Below, piece by piece: positions 7,001 to 16,100 of a stretch of DNA of 25,489 bases. This DNA is from Clostridia bacterium (lineage in GTDB: Bacteria; Bacillota_A; Clostridia; Oscillospirales; Acutalibacteraceae), in the NCBI GenBank assembly GCA_009930155.1, contig RZYX01000023.1:1-25489 (forward strand), written 5' to 3'. Position 1 is the stretch's first letter, and each line of letters begins with the position of its first letter. The translations under genes and the position numbers were made by a program. A model generated the notes under the pieces. That model saw only the letters and a list, made by a program, of their open reading frames with translations. It did no database searches and had not been told where the DNA came from.

Positions 7001-8320
7001 CTTGATGTAGCATTCGGCATCTATGCACGAGCAGAGCTTGTTGCAGCAGATGGCACTGTTATTCCTGAAAACGGCTTGATTGAAATGACCTCAGTAAACA
7101 CTGATGGCACAGCTACTTTTACTACTGACCTACCTCTTGGCAGTTACTATGTAAAGGAAGTTGCAACAAATAAAGCATATATCCTAAACGATACTGAGTA
7201 CGATGTAGTGTTTGAATACGCAGGACAAGATACAGCTCTTGTGAAACTTGCAGTAAATGACGGTACAGCTATTGAAAACACTTTAATTCGTGGCGATATT
7301 AAAGGAATTAAAGTTGATGAGAACGATGCTCCGCTTGCTGGTGCAGTAATCGGACTATTCAAGGCTGACGAAACAACATTTACAGCAGATACAGCAATAC
7401 TAACTACCACATCAGCTGATGACGGTAGTTTTTCTTTTGTAGAAGTACCATTCGGCAATTATATCGTTCGTGAAATCAAAGCTCCTACTGGCTATGTTCT
7501 TTCAGATACTAACTTTGTTGTATCAATTACAGGAACAGATGCTGATGAAACAGAGCTTGCCTTTGCTATTGTAAACAAACTAATTCGTGGCAATGTAGAA
7601 CTAACAAAGGTCGATAAAGATTATCCCGACAACAAACTAACTGGTGCAACATTTGAGGTTTATAAAGATACTAACGGGAATAAAGAGCTTGATAAAGACG
7701 ATGTTCTTGTTAGTACAATGACTGAGCTTTCAGGTGGTGTGTATCTTTTTGAAAACCTTGAATTTGGTGGTTGTTTTGTAAAAGAAAAGAAAGCGCCAAC
7801 AGGCTTTATTCTTGATACTAACGCCTACTACTTTGAAATTATCGAAGATGGCAAGACCGTTATTGTAGAAAATGAAGTTGGTAAAGGCTTTATCAACAAT
7901 GCACAAAAAGGCAATATCCAAATTAAGAAGAAATCAGCAGACGGAGTTTTGGAAGGATTTACTTTCCGTGTTGAAGGTGTTGATATTTTAGGCAATGCGT
8001 TTAGCAAAGATTATGTAACAGACAAGAATGGTGAAATCTATGTTCTTGGTTTGCGTGTTGGAGAATATACAATTCGTGAGCTTGAAACAGACAAAACCAC
8101 ACACTACAAACTACCTGACGCACAAAAAGCTACTATCGAAAATGATAAAACTGTTACAGTCAAGTTCTTCAACGACCTTAAAGGACGACCTGAAGTTCCT
8201 AAAACTGGCGACACTACGAATTATGTTCTTTGGACAGTTCTTGCCTTTCTATCTCTTGCAGGTATCGGTTCTACTACCGCTATCTACTTTATTAAAAAGC
8301 GTAAGGAGGACAATGAATAA
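4061..8320 (+). CDS. thioester-domain Cna-B/SpaA adhesin with VPKTG sorting signal
   Basis: The 1419-aa product is a sortase-anchored surface adhesin. A signal peptide covers residues 1-30 (cleavage after VYA). The head domain resembles the Gram-positive thioester adhesin domain: Cys88 in AYCIEPG and Gln163 in ATQILIWE are placed to form the internal Cys-Gln thioester that captures host or surface amines covalently. About ten Cna-B/SpaA-type beta domains follow (~337-1372), each opening with a strand like GNMKLIKTS and closing with YTVTEH- or YVVREI-type strands; such domains often carry Lys-Asn isopeptide bonds. The end is a sorting signal VPKTG (1379-1383), a hydrophobic helix and a KKRK tail. 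The ribosome binding site is AAGGA at 4044-4048. Adhesins of this type are common on Tn1549-like elements. No sortase lies beside it; the nearest are at 22577 and 24168. Confidence 0.92.
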   Translation: MKKIKKILSLFLAVIMCFGMFTGFTSNVYAAEGFSAYMVQLPRGGDANKAGWGHGDLNLMGSWKMNATPGDISFLYGTGSYNGPIAYCIEPGVPLNSGDTFAGRDESFWDNYPSGMNPTISPRLIKATIGRILQYGYLGNINTNWNSANGDHANAMAHGIATQILIWETIVGERDSQFNHVWGSSQGRNNVIETVKGNHSLRDLIFSYYASMENSIQRHSKLPSFFSASANAGAYELAWNGTEYSVTITDHNNVLSNYNFSSNTSGINISVNGNQLTISCTTAPKGNVSITANKKNGTRYGVVTWTDGNIGGGKQDLVSYTASVSDPVQGFLNLEVKTGNMKLIKTSEDGKVGGISFTITGEGFNAVRSTNGGGVIDITDLNSGIYTVTEHEIDKYIPTAVQRVTIVSGQTSTVTFNNVLKRGELKVIKTSEDNLVEGMTFKLSGTSLAGIPVEVFAKTNAQGVAVFKDILITGNTPYILEEIDTPVRYVVPEKQNVAIEWNKVTDKGVNNILKKFRVTLTKSDVETGLSQGDASLAGATYGIYKGNTLIDSYTTDANGQFTTNYYICDYDWNIKEINPSEGYLIDPTVHKIGAEPELYTIELNTTGNDVTEQVIKGNMALIKHADDGSTQIETPEEGAEFAVFLKASGSYENAKETERDYLVCNENGYAASKNMPYGIYVVRQTKGWEGTEFMPDFEVYIAQDGATYRFIINNAPFTSYIKVVKKDIETGNTIPYAGSGFKIYDPQGELVTMSFTYPTPTTIDTFYTNADGYLVTPEKLPFGGEYTLVEVGAPYGYVLDSTPVHFDVIPENSEDIEGNITVVVVEKPNMAQKGTIWVNKSGEVFSTVVSSEDIYQPVYTVQGLPDAVYEITATMDIYTLDGTLRASAGEVVDTIKTDANGVATSKLLYLGKYAVKEITAPFGMTINDEVHTVELVYAGQEIEVTTTDTSFYNERQKVKIDLVKALEKDEKFNVGFGNEILDVAFGIYARAELVAADGTVIPENGLIEMTSVNTDGTATFTTDLPLGSYYVKEVATNKAYILNDTEYDVVFEYAGQDTALVKLAVNDGTAIENTLIRGDIKGIKVDENDAPLAGAVIGLFKADETTFTADTAILTTTSADDGSFSFVEVPFGNYIVREIKAPTGYVLSDTNFVVSITGTDADETELAFAIVNKLIRGNVELTKVDKDYPDNKLTGATFEVYKDTNGNKELDKDDVLVSTMTELSGGVYLFENLEFGGCFVKEKKAPTGFILDTNAYYFEIIEDGKTVIVENEVGKGFINNAQKGNIQIKKKSADGVLEGFTFRVEGVDILGNAFSKDYVTDKNGEIYVLGLRVGEYTIRELETDKTTHYKLPDAQKATIENDKTVTVKFFNDLKGRPEVPKTGDTTNYVLWTVLAFLSLAGIGSTTAIYFIKKRKEDNE

Positions 8321-8412
8321 TGGAACCTAAAACAATTATTGGTATTGGCTTAGTCTTATTTATTATTGCAGGACTCGCCTTTATGTATATTCGTAACAAC
8401 AAAAAGAAATAG
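8320..8412 (+). CDS. 30-aa single-pass membrane microprotein
   Basis: The ATG at 8320 overlaps the adhesin stop (TAATG), and AAGGAGG at 8303-8309 lies 10 nt upstream, so it should be translated by coupling. The product is MEPKTIIGIG..., a hydrophobic helix at residues ~6-23, then YIRNNKKK. The basic tail indicates an N-out/C-in or simply membrane-tethered topology. Its C-terminus mimics the membrane-anchor tail of the adhesin before it. Function unknown; a helper for adhesin sorting is a guess. A terminator follows 11 nt after the stop. Confidence 0.65.
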   Translation: MEPKTIIGIGLVLFIIAGLAFMYIRNNKKK

Positions 8413-8423
8413 AATAACAAATC

Positions 8424-8466
8424 GGGTGGCTTATCTTTATAGATTTGCCACCCTTATTTTTTTAAG
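8424..8466 (+). terminator. rho-independent terminator after the adhesin operon
   Basis: GGGTGGC (8424-8430) pairs with GCCACCC (8447-8453) around an AT-rich 16-nt loop, followed by a T-rich run ending in eight Ts. The AAGGAGG of the next gene follows immediately. Confidence 0.8.
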
Positions 8467-8477
8467 GAGGTTAATAA

Positions 8478-9245
8478 ATGGAATTAAATCAAGGCGATAA
8501 AATAAGATATATTGGCTCAGAAGAACAATACTATGGCAAAATAGCGACTGTTTCAGGAGTCTATATTAGTAGGGTTTACGCTGAACTAACCTTTAATAAT
8601 AATGGACTTGAAACAACTTTAGATGATGTTCCGATAAGTGAGCTGTTATTACTTGATAATCAACGAACAGCTGGCGATTTTGAAATCATCAATGCAATTC
8701 AAATTGGTGATAAAGAAATAGTTCTTGGCGAAAACCCTTATTCTGAAAAATCAAAATATTTATGCAGTTACTGCGAAAGTAATGACTTGTTTTCAAGCTA
8801 TGACGAAGCATTTGTGAGCGACAATTATGCAGAGATGGTTGAATTGTTTGGAACTCGTGTTTCACAGCAGGCTGAAAAAACAATAGTAGAAGTGGAAGAT
8901 ATTAAAATTGATAAAACTCCACTTTCGATAAAAGACTGCACCCCGAATGACTATGGGGAAAGCATTGATGGCAAGGTAATTGCAATAAAAACCAATGTTT
9001 TGCGACGAGAGTATCGCACGATTGATAGGCAGTTATACTTAGTAACTGGTGGAAATGGCTCTATGGCAAACGCTCGTGGGAGTGCTGTTTTTTGCACTAA
9101 TTTGTATAACGGCAATAAAACACGATGGGAACGCAGAGATGTGTTGGGCACTGTTAAAGAAGATGCCCTACCAAACTGGGCGAAAGAAAATCTATCAATT
9201 TTTAAGAATCAACAAGAAAAACAAAAAACTAAGGAGGAACGATAA
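8478..9245 (+). CDS. conserved accessory protein of clostridial ICEs (255 aa)
   Basis: No enzyme motif is recognised; I see three segments. Residues ~1-60 resemble a small beta-barrel (GDKIRYIGSEEQYYGKIATV). Residues ~68-130 contain INAIQIGDKEIVLGEN and share a pattern with the 83-aa protein at 9425 (INVGDTEFVLGVN). The C-terminal ~100 residues have IDGKVIAIKTNVL, LYLVTGGNGSMANARG and TRWERRDVLG, a module I recall beside SNF2-methylase proteins of Tn1549-type elements. The ribosome binding site is AAGGAGG at 8464-8470. The final codons AAG GAG GAA CGA form the ribosome binding site of the next gene, which starts 2 nt after the stop. It is the first gene of the packed operon 8478-18304. Function unknown. 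Confidence 0.8.
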   Translation: MELNQGDKIRYIGSEEQYYGKIATVSGVYISRVYAELTFNNNGLETTLDDVPISELLLLDNQRTAGDFEIINAIQIGDKEIVLGENPYSEKSKYLCSYCESNDLFSSYDEAFVSDNYAEMVELFGTRVSQQAEKTIVEVEDIKIDKTPLSIKDCTPNDYGESIDGKVIAIKTNVLRREYRTIDRQLYLVTGGNGSMANARGSAVFCTNLYNGNKTRWERRDVLGTVKEDALPNWAKENLSIFKNQQEKQKTKEER

Positions 9246-9246
9246 A

Positions 9247-9465
9247 ATGAAAAATGGTGAAAATTATGGTGGCAGAATCGTCCGTATTATATTTGAAGCT
9301 GGCTACAAAGCAAAAGATATACCGAACCTAACGATTGACGAAATATTAGAAATTAAAGGGATAACAGTTTCTAATATAAAAGCAGTTAGGTATGCACAAC
9401 GAAAACTCAAGGAGGAAAATTCTAATGAGAGTAAATCAAAACTATGTCATCGTAAACAGCATTAA
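9247..9465 (+). CDS. small hypothetical protein, module B copy 1 (72 aa)
   Basis: The ATG at 9247 is chosen because AAGGAGGAA at 9231-9239 precedes it; a longer upstream frame starting at 9049 lies wholly inside the previous gene. Residues ~9-55 (IVRIIFEAGYKAKDIPNL, TIDEILEIKGITVSNIKAV) align by eye with the 75-aa protein at 9682 (VLAKVLDAGFATEKDITAM, TIDKILAIPNITVSDIATI), so the two are paralogues. The shape, short helices around an ITVSxI turn, suggests a helix-hairpin-helix-like nucleic-acid or protein-binding fold, but that is inference. It overlaps the next gene by 41 nt. Confidence 0.75.
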   Translation: MKNGENYGGRIVRIIFEAGYKAKDIPNLTIDEILEIKGITVSNIKAVRYAQRKLKEENSNESKSKLCHRKQH

Positions 9466-9676
9466 TGTTGGAGATACCGAGTTTGTTCTTGGTGTAAATA
9501 TGAAAGCTCCCAGCCAATTTGTTACATGGGAGTGTAGAGATGGAACAGATTACTTTTGGGGGCATTACTTTAGTAACCAATTAAGTGCTCAAAAAGATTT
9601 GTGTACTCGTGGTTTAGAAACAGCAAAACTATTAGAGCATAACAACAGATCTAAAAAGAAAGATTATGAGAGGTAA
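9425..9676 (+). CDS. small hypothetical protein, module A copy 2 (83 aa)
   Basis: The ATG at 9425 follows AAGGAGG (9409-9415) with 9-nt spacing; the longer frame from 9392 has no such site. The product YVIVNSINVGDTEFVLGVN, then FVTWECRDGTDYFWGHYF, corresponds to the middle segment of the 255-aa protein (EIINAIQIGDKEIVLGEN). It lacks the N- and C-terminal segments of that protein, so it is a stand-alone version of one domain. Function unknown. It ends DYER; the GAGAGG in those codons is the only ribosome binding site for the following gene, 5 nt beyond the stop. Confidence 0.75.
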   Translation: MRVNQNYVIVNSINVGDTEFVLGVNMKAPSQFVTWECRDGTDYFWGHYFSNQLSAQKDLCTRGLETAKLLEHNNRSKKKDYER

Positions 9677-9681
9677 AATAT

Positions 9682-9909
9682 ATGGCAAAAACAAATAATA
9701 ACAACCAATTAAAAGTGCTTGCAAAAGTGCTTGATGCCGGTTTTGCAACCGAAAAAGATATTACAGCAATGACCATTGATAAAATTCTTGCTATTCCTAA
9801 TATAACAGTTTCGGACATTGCTACTATCAACGAACTTCAAAAGTCTGTTAAGGCTAATAAGGTTATTACTTTTCTTGGAGGTGGCAGTGATGAGCAGCAA
9901 GGAGTGTAG
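9682..9909 (+). CDS. small hypothetical protein, module B copy 2 (75 aa)
   Basis: It is a paralogue of the 72-aa protein at 9247 across residues ~10-55. The C-terminus differs and ends in a glycine-rich FLGGGSDEQQGV, where GGAGGTGG doubles as ribosome binding site for the next gene. The two genes overlap by 20 nt. Function unknown. Confidence 0.72.
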   Translation: MAKTNNNNQLKVLAKVLDAGFATEKDITAMTIDKILAIPNITVSDIATINELQKSVKANKVITFLGGGSDEQQGV

Positions 9910-10138
9910 ATTTATCGATAGCAGATACAATCCACTTTTCACAGTCCCTGATGGTGGGAAAATAACAATATCCTATCCACACGGAGAGCGAATTACAAAG
10001 ACTTGCAAACATTTAGATGACTACCATACAGATATTGGAGGACATTGTTTTCACATTTGCGAATTTGCTGAAAAAATGGAAGGTATCGGTGCTAAATATG
10101 CACCTGAAAAACCGAAAAATAAAGATTTCGAAAGATAA
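9890..10138 (+). CDS. conserved small ICE protein (82 aa)
   Basis: The ATG at 9890 is picked because GGAGGTGG lies at 9877-9884; an in-frame ATG at 9818 is deep in the previous gene with no site. The product contains FIDSRYNPLFTVPDGGKI, ISYPHGERITKTCKHLDDYH, and GGHCFHICEFAEKME. The pattern of conserved Cys/His (C42-like, H, HC, HxC) hints at a small metal-binding or cofactor-binding fold, but I cannot confirm it. Proteins of this look sit directly before the SNF2-methylase gene in Tn1549-type elements and are often counted among the large-polyvalent-protein-associated families. The GATAAGGAGG at the stop is the ribosome binding site of the next gene. Confidence 0.78.
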   Translation: MSSKECRFIDSRYNPLFTVPDGGKITISYPHGERITKTCKHLDDYHTDIGGHCFHICEFAEKMEGIGAKYAPEKPKNKDFER

Positions 10139-10149
10139 GGAGGATAGAT

Positions 10150-13100
10150 ATGACCAAATTTCAACTTATATCTGAAGTTTATGAGCGTGAACTTAAAACG
10201 GTATCAACCCCTGCACGATGGCAAGGTTTTCTAACCTCCGCTTGCAGAAACTACAAATGCCGATTTGACGAACAACTTTTAATCTTCGCACAAAGACCCG
10301 ATGCAACTGCTGTGCTTGAAATAGAAAAATGGAATACACAGTTTAACCGTTGGGTTAATAAAGGTGCTAATGGTATTGCGGTCTTTGATAAAAACACACA
10401 AAACAAAAGGCTCAAATATTACTTTGATGTATCCGATACGCACGAGGGCAAATATGCAAAACAAGTGCCAATATGGCAATATAATAATAAATTTCAAGAT
10501 GATATTATCGAAACACTTGAAGGCACTTTTGGTGAATTATCCGAAAAAGATAATCTCGTAGATGCTATTTTTTCAGCCAGTGAAAATGCGGCGGAAGATA
10601 ACCTTGCTGATTATCTTGCTGATCTTAAATTTTATGCACCTGAGAGCTTCTTGGAAGGTACAGGAGAAGATTATATAGGTAAGACCTATCAAGACCTTGT
10701 TAAAAACAGCGTAGCCTATATGCTTTTAACAAGACTTGGTTTTGATGCTAACGAATATTTGTCTAACGAAGATTTTCAGGGTATCACAGATTTTAATACC
10801 AAAGATACAATCAACTCTTTGGGTATGGCTACAAGTGATATTGCTGAAATGGCACTTCGTGAAATATCATCAACAGTAATTGCACTACAAAAAAGTGATA
10901 AAAATAAAATTCGCACATTTGTAGAACAAAACAATAACCAATATAATATAAGTATAAATAAAAACGAAAGGAGTTTTGATAATGAACAATCTAACTTACA
11001 GCAAAGTGGGAGATTACAACCTACCCAACCTAATATTGCCACAGGAACAGGAACTTCACCTTGGGAGGTTCGCATTGGCAAGACAGAAATATCTGGAACA
11101 GAAACGCAGAGTGATGTGGGTAAATCTGCTAACCTCTTGCAAACTGAACGAACACTTGATGGAAATAGAGAAACAGGCTTACGAGATGATGGAACAGTTA
11201 GTTTCACAGATGGCAAAAACTCAGGGAGTTACGGAAAAAATGAAAGCGACCGACCAAATGAAGTGGGTCGGAATGATGAACAATATCAGGAACTCAGCGA
11301 CGGAAATAGTGATGAACGAGTTGATTTACTGCTAAATGCTGACTTGCCCACAGTAGAAGAACAACAGAATATTATAGAAGAATCGGAGGTTATTACAACT
11401 TCCGATTTTTCTATTTCTCAGGAAGAAATTGATGCTGTTCTAACTCGTGGAAGTGGTGTGCAAGATGGTAAATATCGTATTTACGAGCAGTTCCTTAAAA
11501 AGCAATCAATGGCAGAAAACGCTACTATGCTTAAAGAAGAATACGGTTGGGGCGGAGCTTATCCTGCTTTAGATACTGAAAAGTATGGCAAGATTGACGA
11601 AGGTCACGATGGCAAAGGTATTAAAATCTCAAAAGGTTCTATTATGGAGCCTACTGCAAGTATCACCCTAAACTGGAGCAAAGTTGCACAGCGAATTTCA
11701 GAACTTATTGATACTGACCGTTACCTTAATGAAAAACAAGCCGCATACTTTCCTATCTATCAGCAAAAGGAGATAGAGCGTGAGAAGCGATGGAAAGTTG
11801 CTAAAGAGTTCAATAGCATAATTTCAGAGTATAACCAATATGTAACCGACCTTGGCGAAACGGGTAAAACTCTGAACCAATATGTGCTTACTGATTGTGG
11901 TCAATGTTTTGCAATGGAAACCAAAAAGACAAACAACCTATCCGCTCGTGGCGACTTCATTCTCCCACTTATGCACGGTGCTTTGGAAACTATCATTGCT
12001 GAAAACACACCACTGACAGATAGAGCAAAAGCTATGCAAATTGTTCTTAATGGCGATATGGCACTATCTGTTATGCCTGAGCCTGAACCCGAATATGCGT
12101 ATGAATATCATTTAGGTGATACGGTGTATATCGGTGCAGACAGCTATGAAATTGTTAGCTTCGATAATGACATCGTTAAAGTTTTTGACGATAAGTTCCC
12201 TTTGTTTAACAAAGAATTCATGCGAGCTGACTTTGATAAAAAGGTTGAGGAAAACCCTTCTAACGACCATTTAAGAGTTATTGTAGAAGAAAAAACAGAA
12301 CCTACTATCAGTCAAGAAAGCCCGTATTCTCAGTATCTGAAAATCAAAGATGAATACCCACTTGATATTGTTACTTTTGAAGTTGGTGATTTTTTCGAGT
12401 TCTACTTGGAAGATGCAAAAATTGCATCGGACATTATGGGACTGCATTTAGCTACAAGAGTTATTGATGGTGAGTATGTTTCAATGTGCGGTATCCCTCG
12501 CCACAAATTAGAGGAATATACGCAGAAAATTCTTGATGAAGGACACAATGTTGTTGTTCATGGCAAAGATGAAGTTACTGGCAAAATTACAACTTCTAAA
12601 ATTGTATCAGAAAGCAAGTACAACCAACCACAAATGGTTGATACCAATATAGGCTCTATGCCTATTGAAGATTACCGTGAAATTCAGGCAATGCAAAATG
12701 GCTTTGACAGCTATGAAGATATGCGAAATCAAGGTGTTCGTTTGGGTGATGAGTACGACACAGAACCTAATATACAACAGGAAATTGTTGAAGAAAACTT
12801 TGATAACGAGTTTAGCGACGATGAACTTGCAAGCATATATGGTGGCGATACTGCACAGGCACAAGAAGAAATCGTTGAAGAAATGCAGAGTAAAGACCCT
12901 TATGATGATTTAATTGGTAAAGAACTTACTATTGATAGTCGCAAGTACATTATCGAGGAAGTTCGTTCTTTTAGCAAAGATGTTTCAATGCGTGATATTA
13001 CTTTTGAAAATGCTGTTGGTTTTCCAATAAATAGGCTTGAAAAGGTAGATTATGTACGCAGATTACTTGCCGAAAAAGAAAAAGGAAATCTTGTTTCAAA

Positions 13101-16100
13101 CTTTGATAAAAAGCCTAAAGCAAGGGTAAAAACCCATGATTTACACCCTGAAATTAAACAAGCCGACCGTAACCAATACGCAATTACAAACAACGATTTA
13201 GGTGTTGGAACAGCTAAAGAAAAGTTTAGAGCAAATATGGCTGCTATCAATCTATTAAAAGAATTAGAGTTTGACAATCATTTTGCTACTCCAGCAGAAC
13301 AAGAAATTCTTGCAGGATATGTTGGTTTTGGTAGTTTAGCTGATGCCTTTGATGAAAGTAAAACATCATGGGTAAATGAATTCAAAGAACTGTACACCAC
13401 TCTATCTCCTGAAGAATATGCAGCAGCAAGAGAGTCAACACTAACAGCTTTTTATACTCAACCTATTGTAATTAAGGCAATGTATAAGGCTCTTGAAAAT
13501 ATGGGATTATCTAAAGGCAACATTTTAGAGCCGTCTTGTGGTACTGGTAACTTTATCGGTATGCTCCCTGACCCAATGAAGGAAAGTAAAATTTATGGTG
13601 TTGAGCTTGATAGTTTAACTGGTAGAATTGCACAGCAGCTCTATCAAAAATCTTCTATCGCAGTGCAAGGTTATGAAAACACAAACTTACCTGACAGCTT
13701 TTTTGATGTAGCGATTGGCAATGTTCCTTTCGGGCAGTTTAAGGTAGCTGATAAGAAGTATGATAAGCAAAATTGGCTTATCCATGACTACTTTTTTGGC
13801 AAAACTTTAGACAAAGTTCGTCCCGGTGGTGTCGTTGCATTTATTACTTCTAAAGGCACTCTTGATAAAGAGAACCCACAAGTTCGCAAATATATTGCAC
13901 AACGTGCAGACCTTTTAGGTGCTATTCGTTTGCCAAACAATGCATTCAAAGCAAATGCTGGCACAGAGGTAACAAGCGACATTATCTTCTTGCAAAAACG
14001 AGATAGAATTATCGACATCGAGCCTGATTGGGTGCATTTAGGTACAGACGAAAACGGACTGAAAATGAACCAGTATTTCATAGATAACCCTGAAATGATT
14101 ATGGGTGAAATGAAAGAAATCAGCGGTCCTTACGGTCCTGAAACAGCTTGTATTGCAAATGATAACCAAAGTTTAGAGGATATGTTGAGCGATGCAATCG
14201 GTAATATCCACGCTGAAATATCCGAATATGAAATGGACGAACTTGCCGAAGAAGAAGATTTATCTATTCCTGCCGACCCTACTGTTCGTAATTTCTCTTA
14301 TGCCAATCTTGATGGAACTATCTATTTTAGAGAAAACTCAAGAATGACTCCAGTAGATGTTTCTGCTACTGCCGAAAGTCGTATAAAGGGTATGATTGAA
14401 ATTCGTGATTGTGTTAGAACGCTCATTGAATATCAGACAGAAGATTACCCTGACAGCGATATTAAGGCAGAACAAGACAAGTTAAACAGTATCTATGACA
14501 AGTTTACAAAGAAATATGGTGTCCTCTCAAGCCGTGCTAATAGCATGGCTTTTTCTGATGATAGTAGCTATTCTTTGCTATCTTCATTAGAAGTTATTGA
14601 CGAGAATGGAAACCTTGAACGCAAGGCTGATATGTTCTCAAAACGCACCATAAAACCGCATATAGCTGTAACTTCTGTTGATACTTCAAGCGAAGCATTA
14701 GCTGTGTCCTTATCTGAGAAAGCAAGAATAGATATGGAGTTTATGAGCCAGCTTACAGGCAAAGACGAAAGCATTATTGCAGAGGAACTTAGTGGAGTTA
14801 TATTCCGTGTACCAACTGCAATGGCAAGTAATGGCGAGCGACCTGTTGTTTATCAAACAGCCGACGAGTATTTGTCTGGTAATGTTAGAGAGAAACTTGC
14901 CCACGCAGAGATTGCTGCTGAAACTGATAGTCTATTTGAAGTAAATGTAACAGCACTCAAAAAAGTTCAACCCGTAGACCTAACAGCCAGTGAAATTTCA
15001 GTAAGACTTGGTGCTACTTGGCTACCACCTGAAGATGTTCAGAAGTTTATGTTTGAGCTACTTGAAACCCCTCGATATACGCAATGGGGCGTTAAAGTTC
15101 ACTACTCACAGTTCACATCTGAATGGAACATTGAGGGTAAATCAAATGACCGTAGCAATATCAAGGCAATCAACACTTACGGTAGTTCACGCATCAACGC
15201 CTATAAGATTATAGAGGAAACTCTTAACTTAAAAGATGTTCGTATCTTTGATTATGTTGAAGATGCCGAAGGAAAACGCACAGCAGTTCTCAATAAAAAA
15301 GAAACTGCTATTGCACAGGCAAAGCAAGAACTAATCAAGAATGCTTTTAACGATTGGATATGGAAAGACCCCTCTCGTCGTGAGCGTTTAACCCGAATGT
15401 ATAACGATAAGTTTAACTCTGTTAGACCTCGTGAGTATGATGGCAGTCACATTTCTTTTAGTGGCATTAACCCTGAAATATCACTTCGAGAACATCAAGT
15501 AAACGCTATCGCTCACATTATGTATGGCGGTAATACACTGCTTGCTCATGTTGTTGGTGCGGGCAAGACTTTTGAAATTGTAGCAGCTGCACAGGAAAGT
15601 AAAAGGCTTGGTTTATGTAATAAATCACTGATTGTTGTGCCTAACCACTTAACGGAACAGTGGGCAGCTGAATGGTTGCAATTATATCCATCAGCTAATA
15701 TTTTAGTTGCTACAAAGAAAGATTTTGAGCCTAAGAACCGTAAGAAGTTTACAGGTAGAATTGCCACTGGCGATTATGATGCAGTTATAATTGGTCACTC
15801 TCAATTTGAGAAAATACCAATGAGTATCGAAAGACAGCGTGCAATTTTAGAAGAACAAATGAATGAAATTATGGATGGCATTTCAGAAATCAAACGCAAT
15901 CGTGGGGATAACTTCTCTATCAAACAGCTTGAAAAAACTAAGAAAGGTATTAAGTTAAAACTTGATAAACTTAACGACCAATCAAGGAAAGATGATGTTG
16001 TTACCTTTGAAGAACTCGGTTGTGATAGAGTATTTATTGACGAAGCACATTACTACAAAAACCTCTATCTTTACACTAAAATGCGTAATGTTGGTGGTAT

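Noticed and set aside
8028..8330. 100-aa + strand ORF over the adhesin 3' end
   Set aside because: It is an out-of-frame shadow of the adhesin, with composition following the adhesin codons and no ribosome binding site.
10976..11335. 119-aa + strand ORF inside the 2601-aa gene
   Set aside because: It begins after an AAAGGAG-like stretch, but it lies wholly in another frame of the low-complexity linker of a long intact gene and has no domain pattern.
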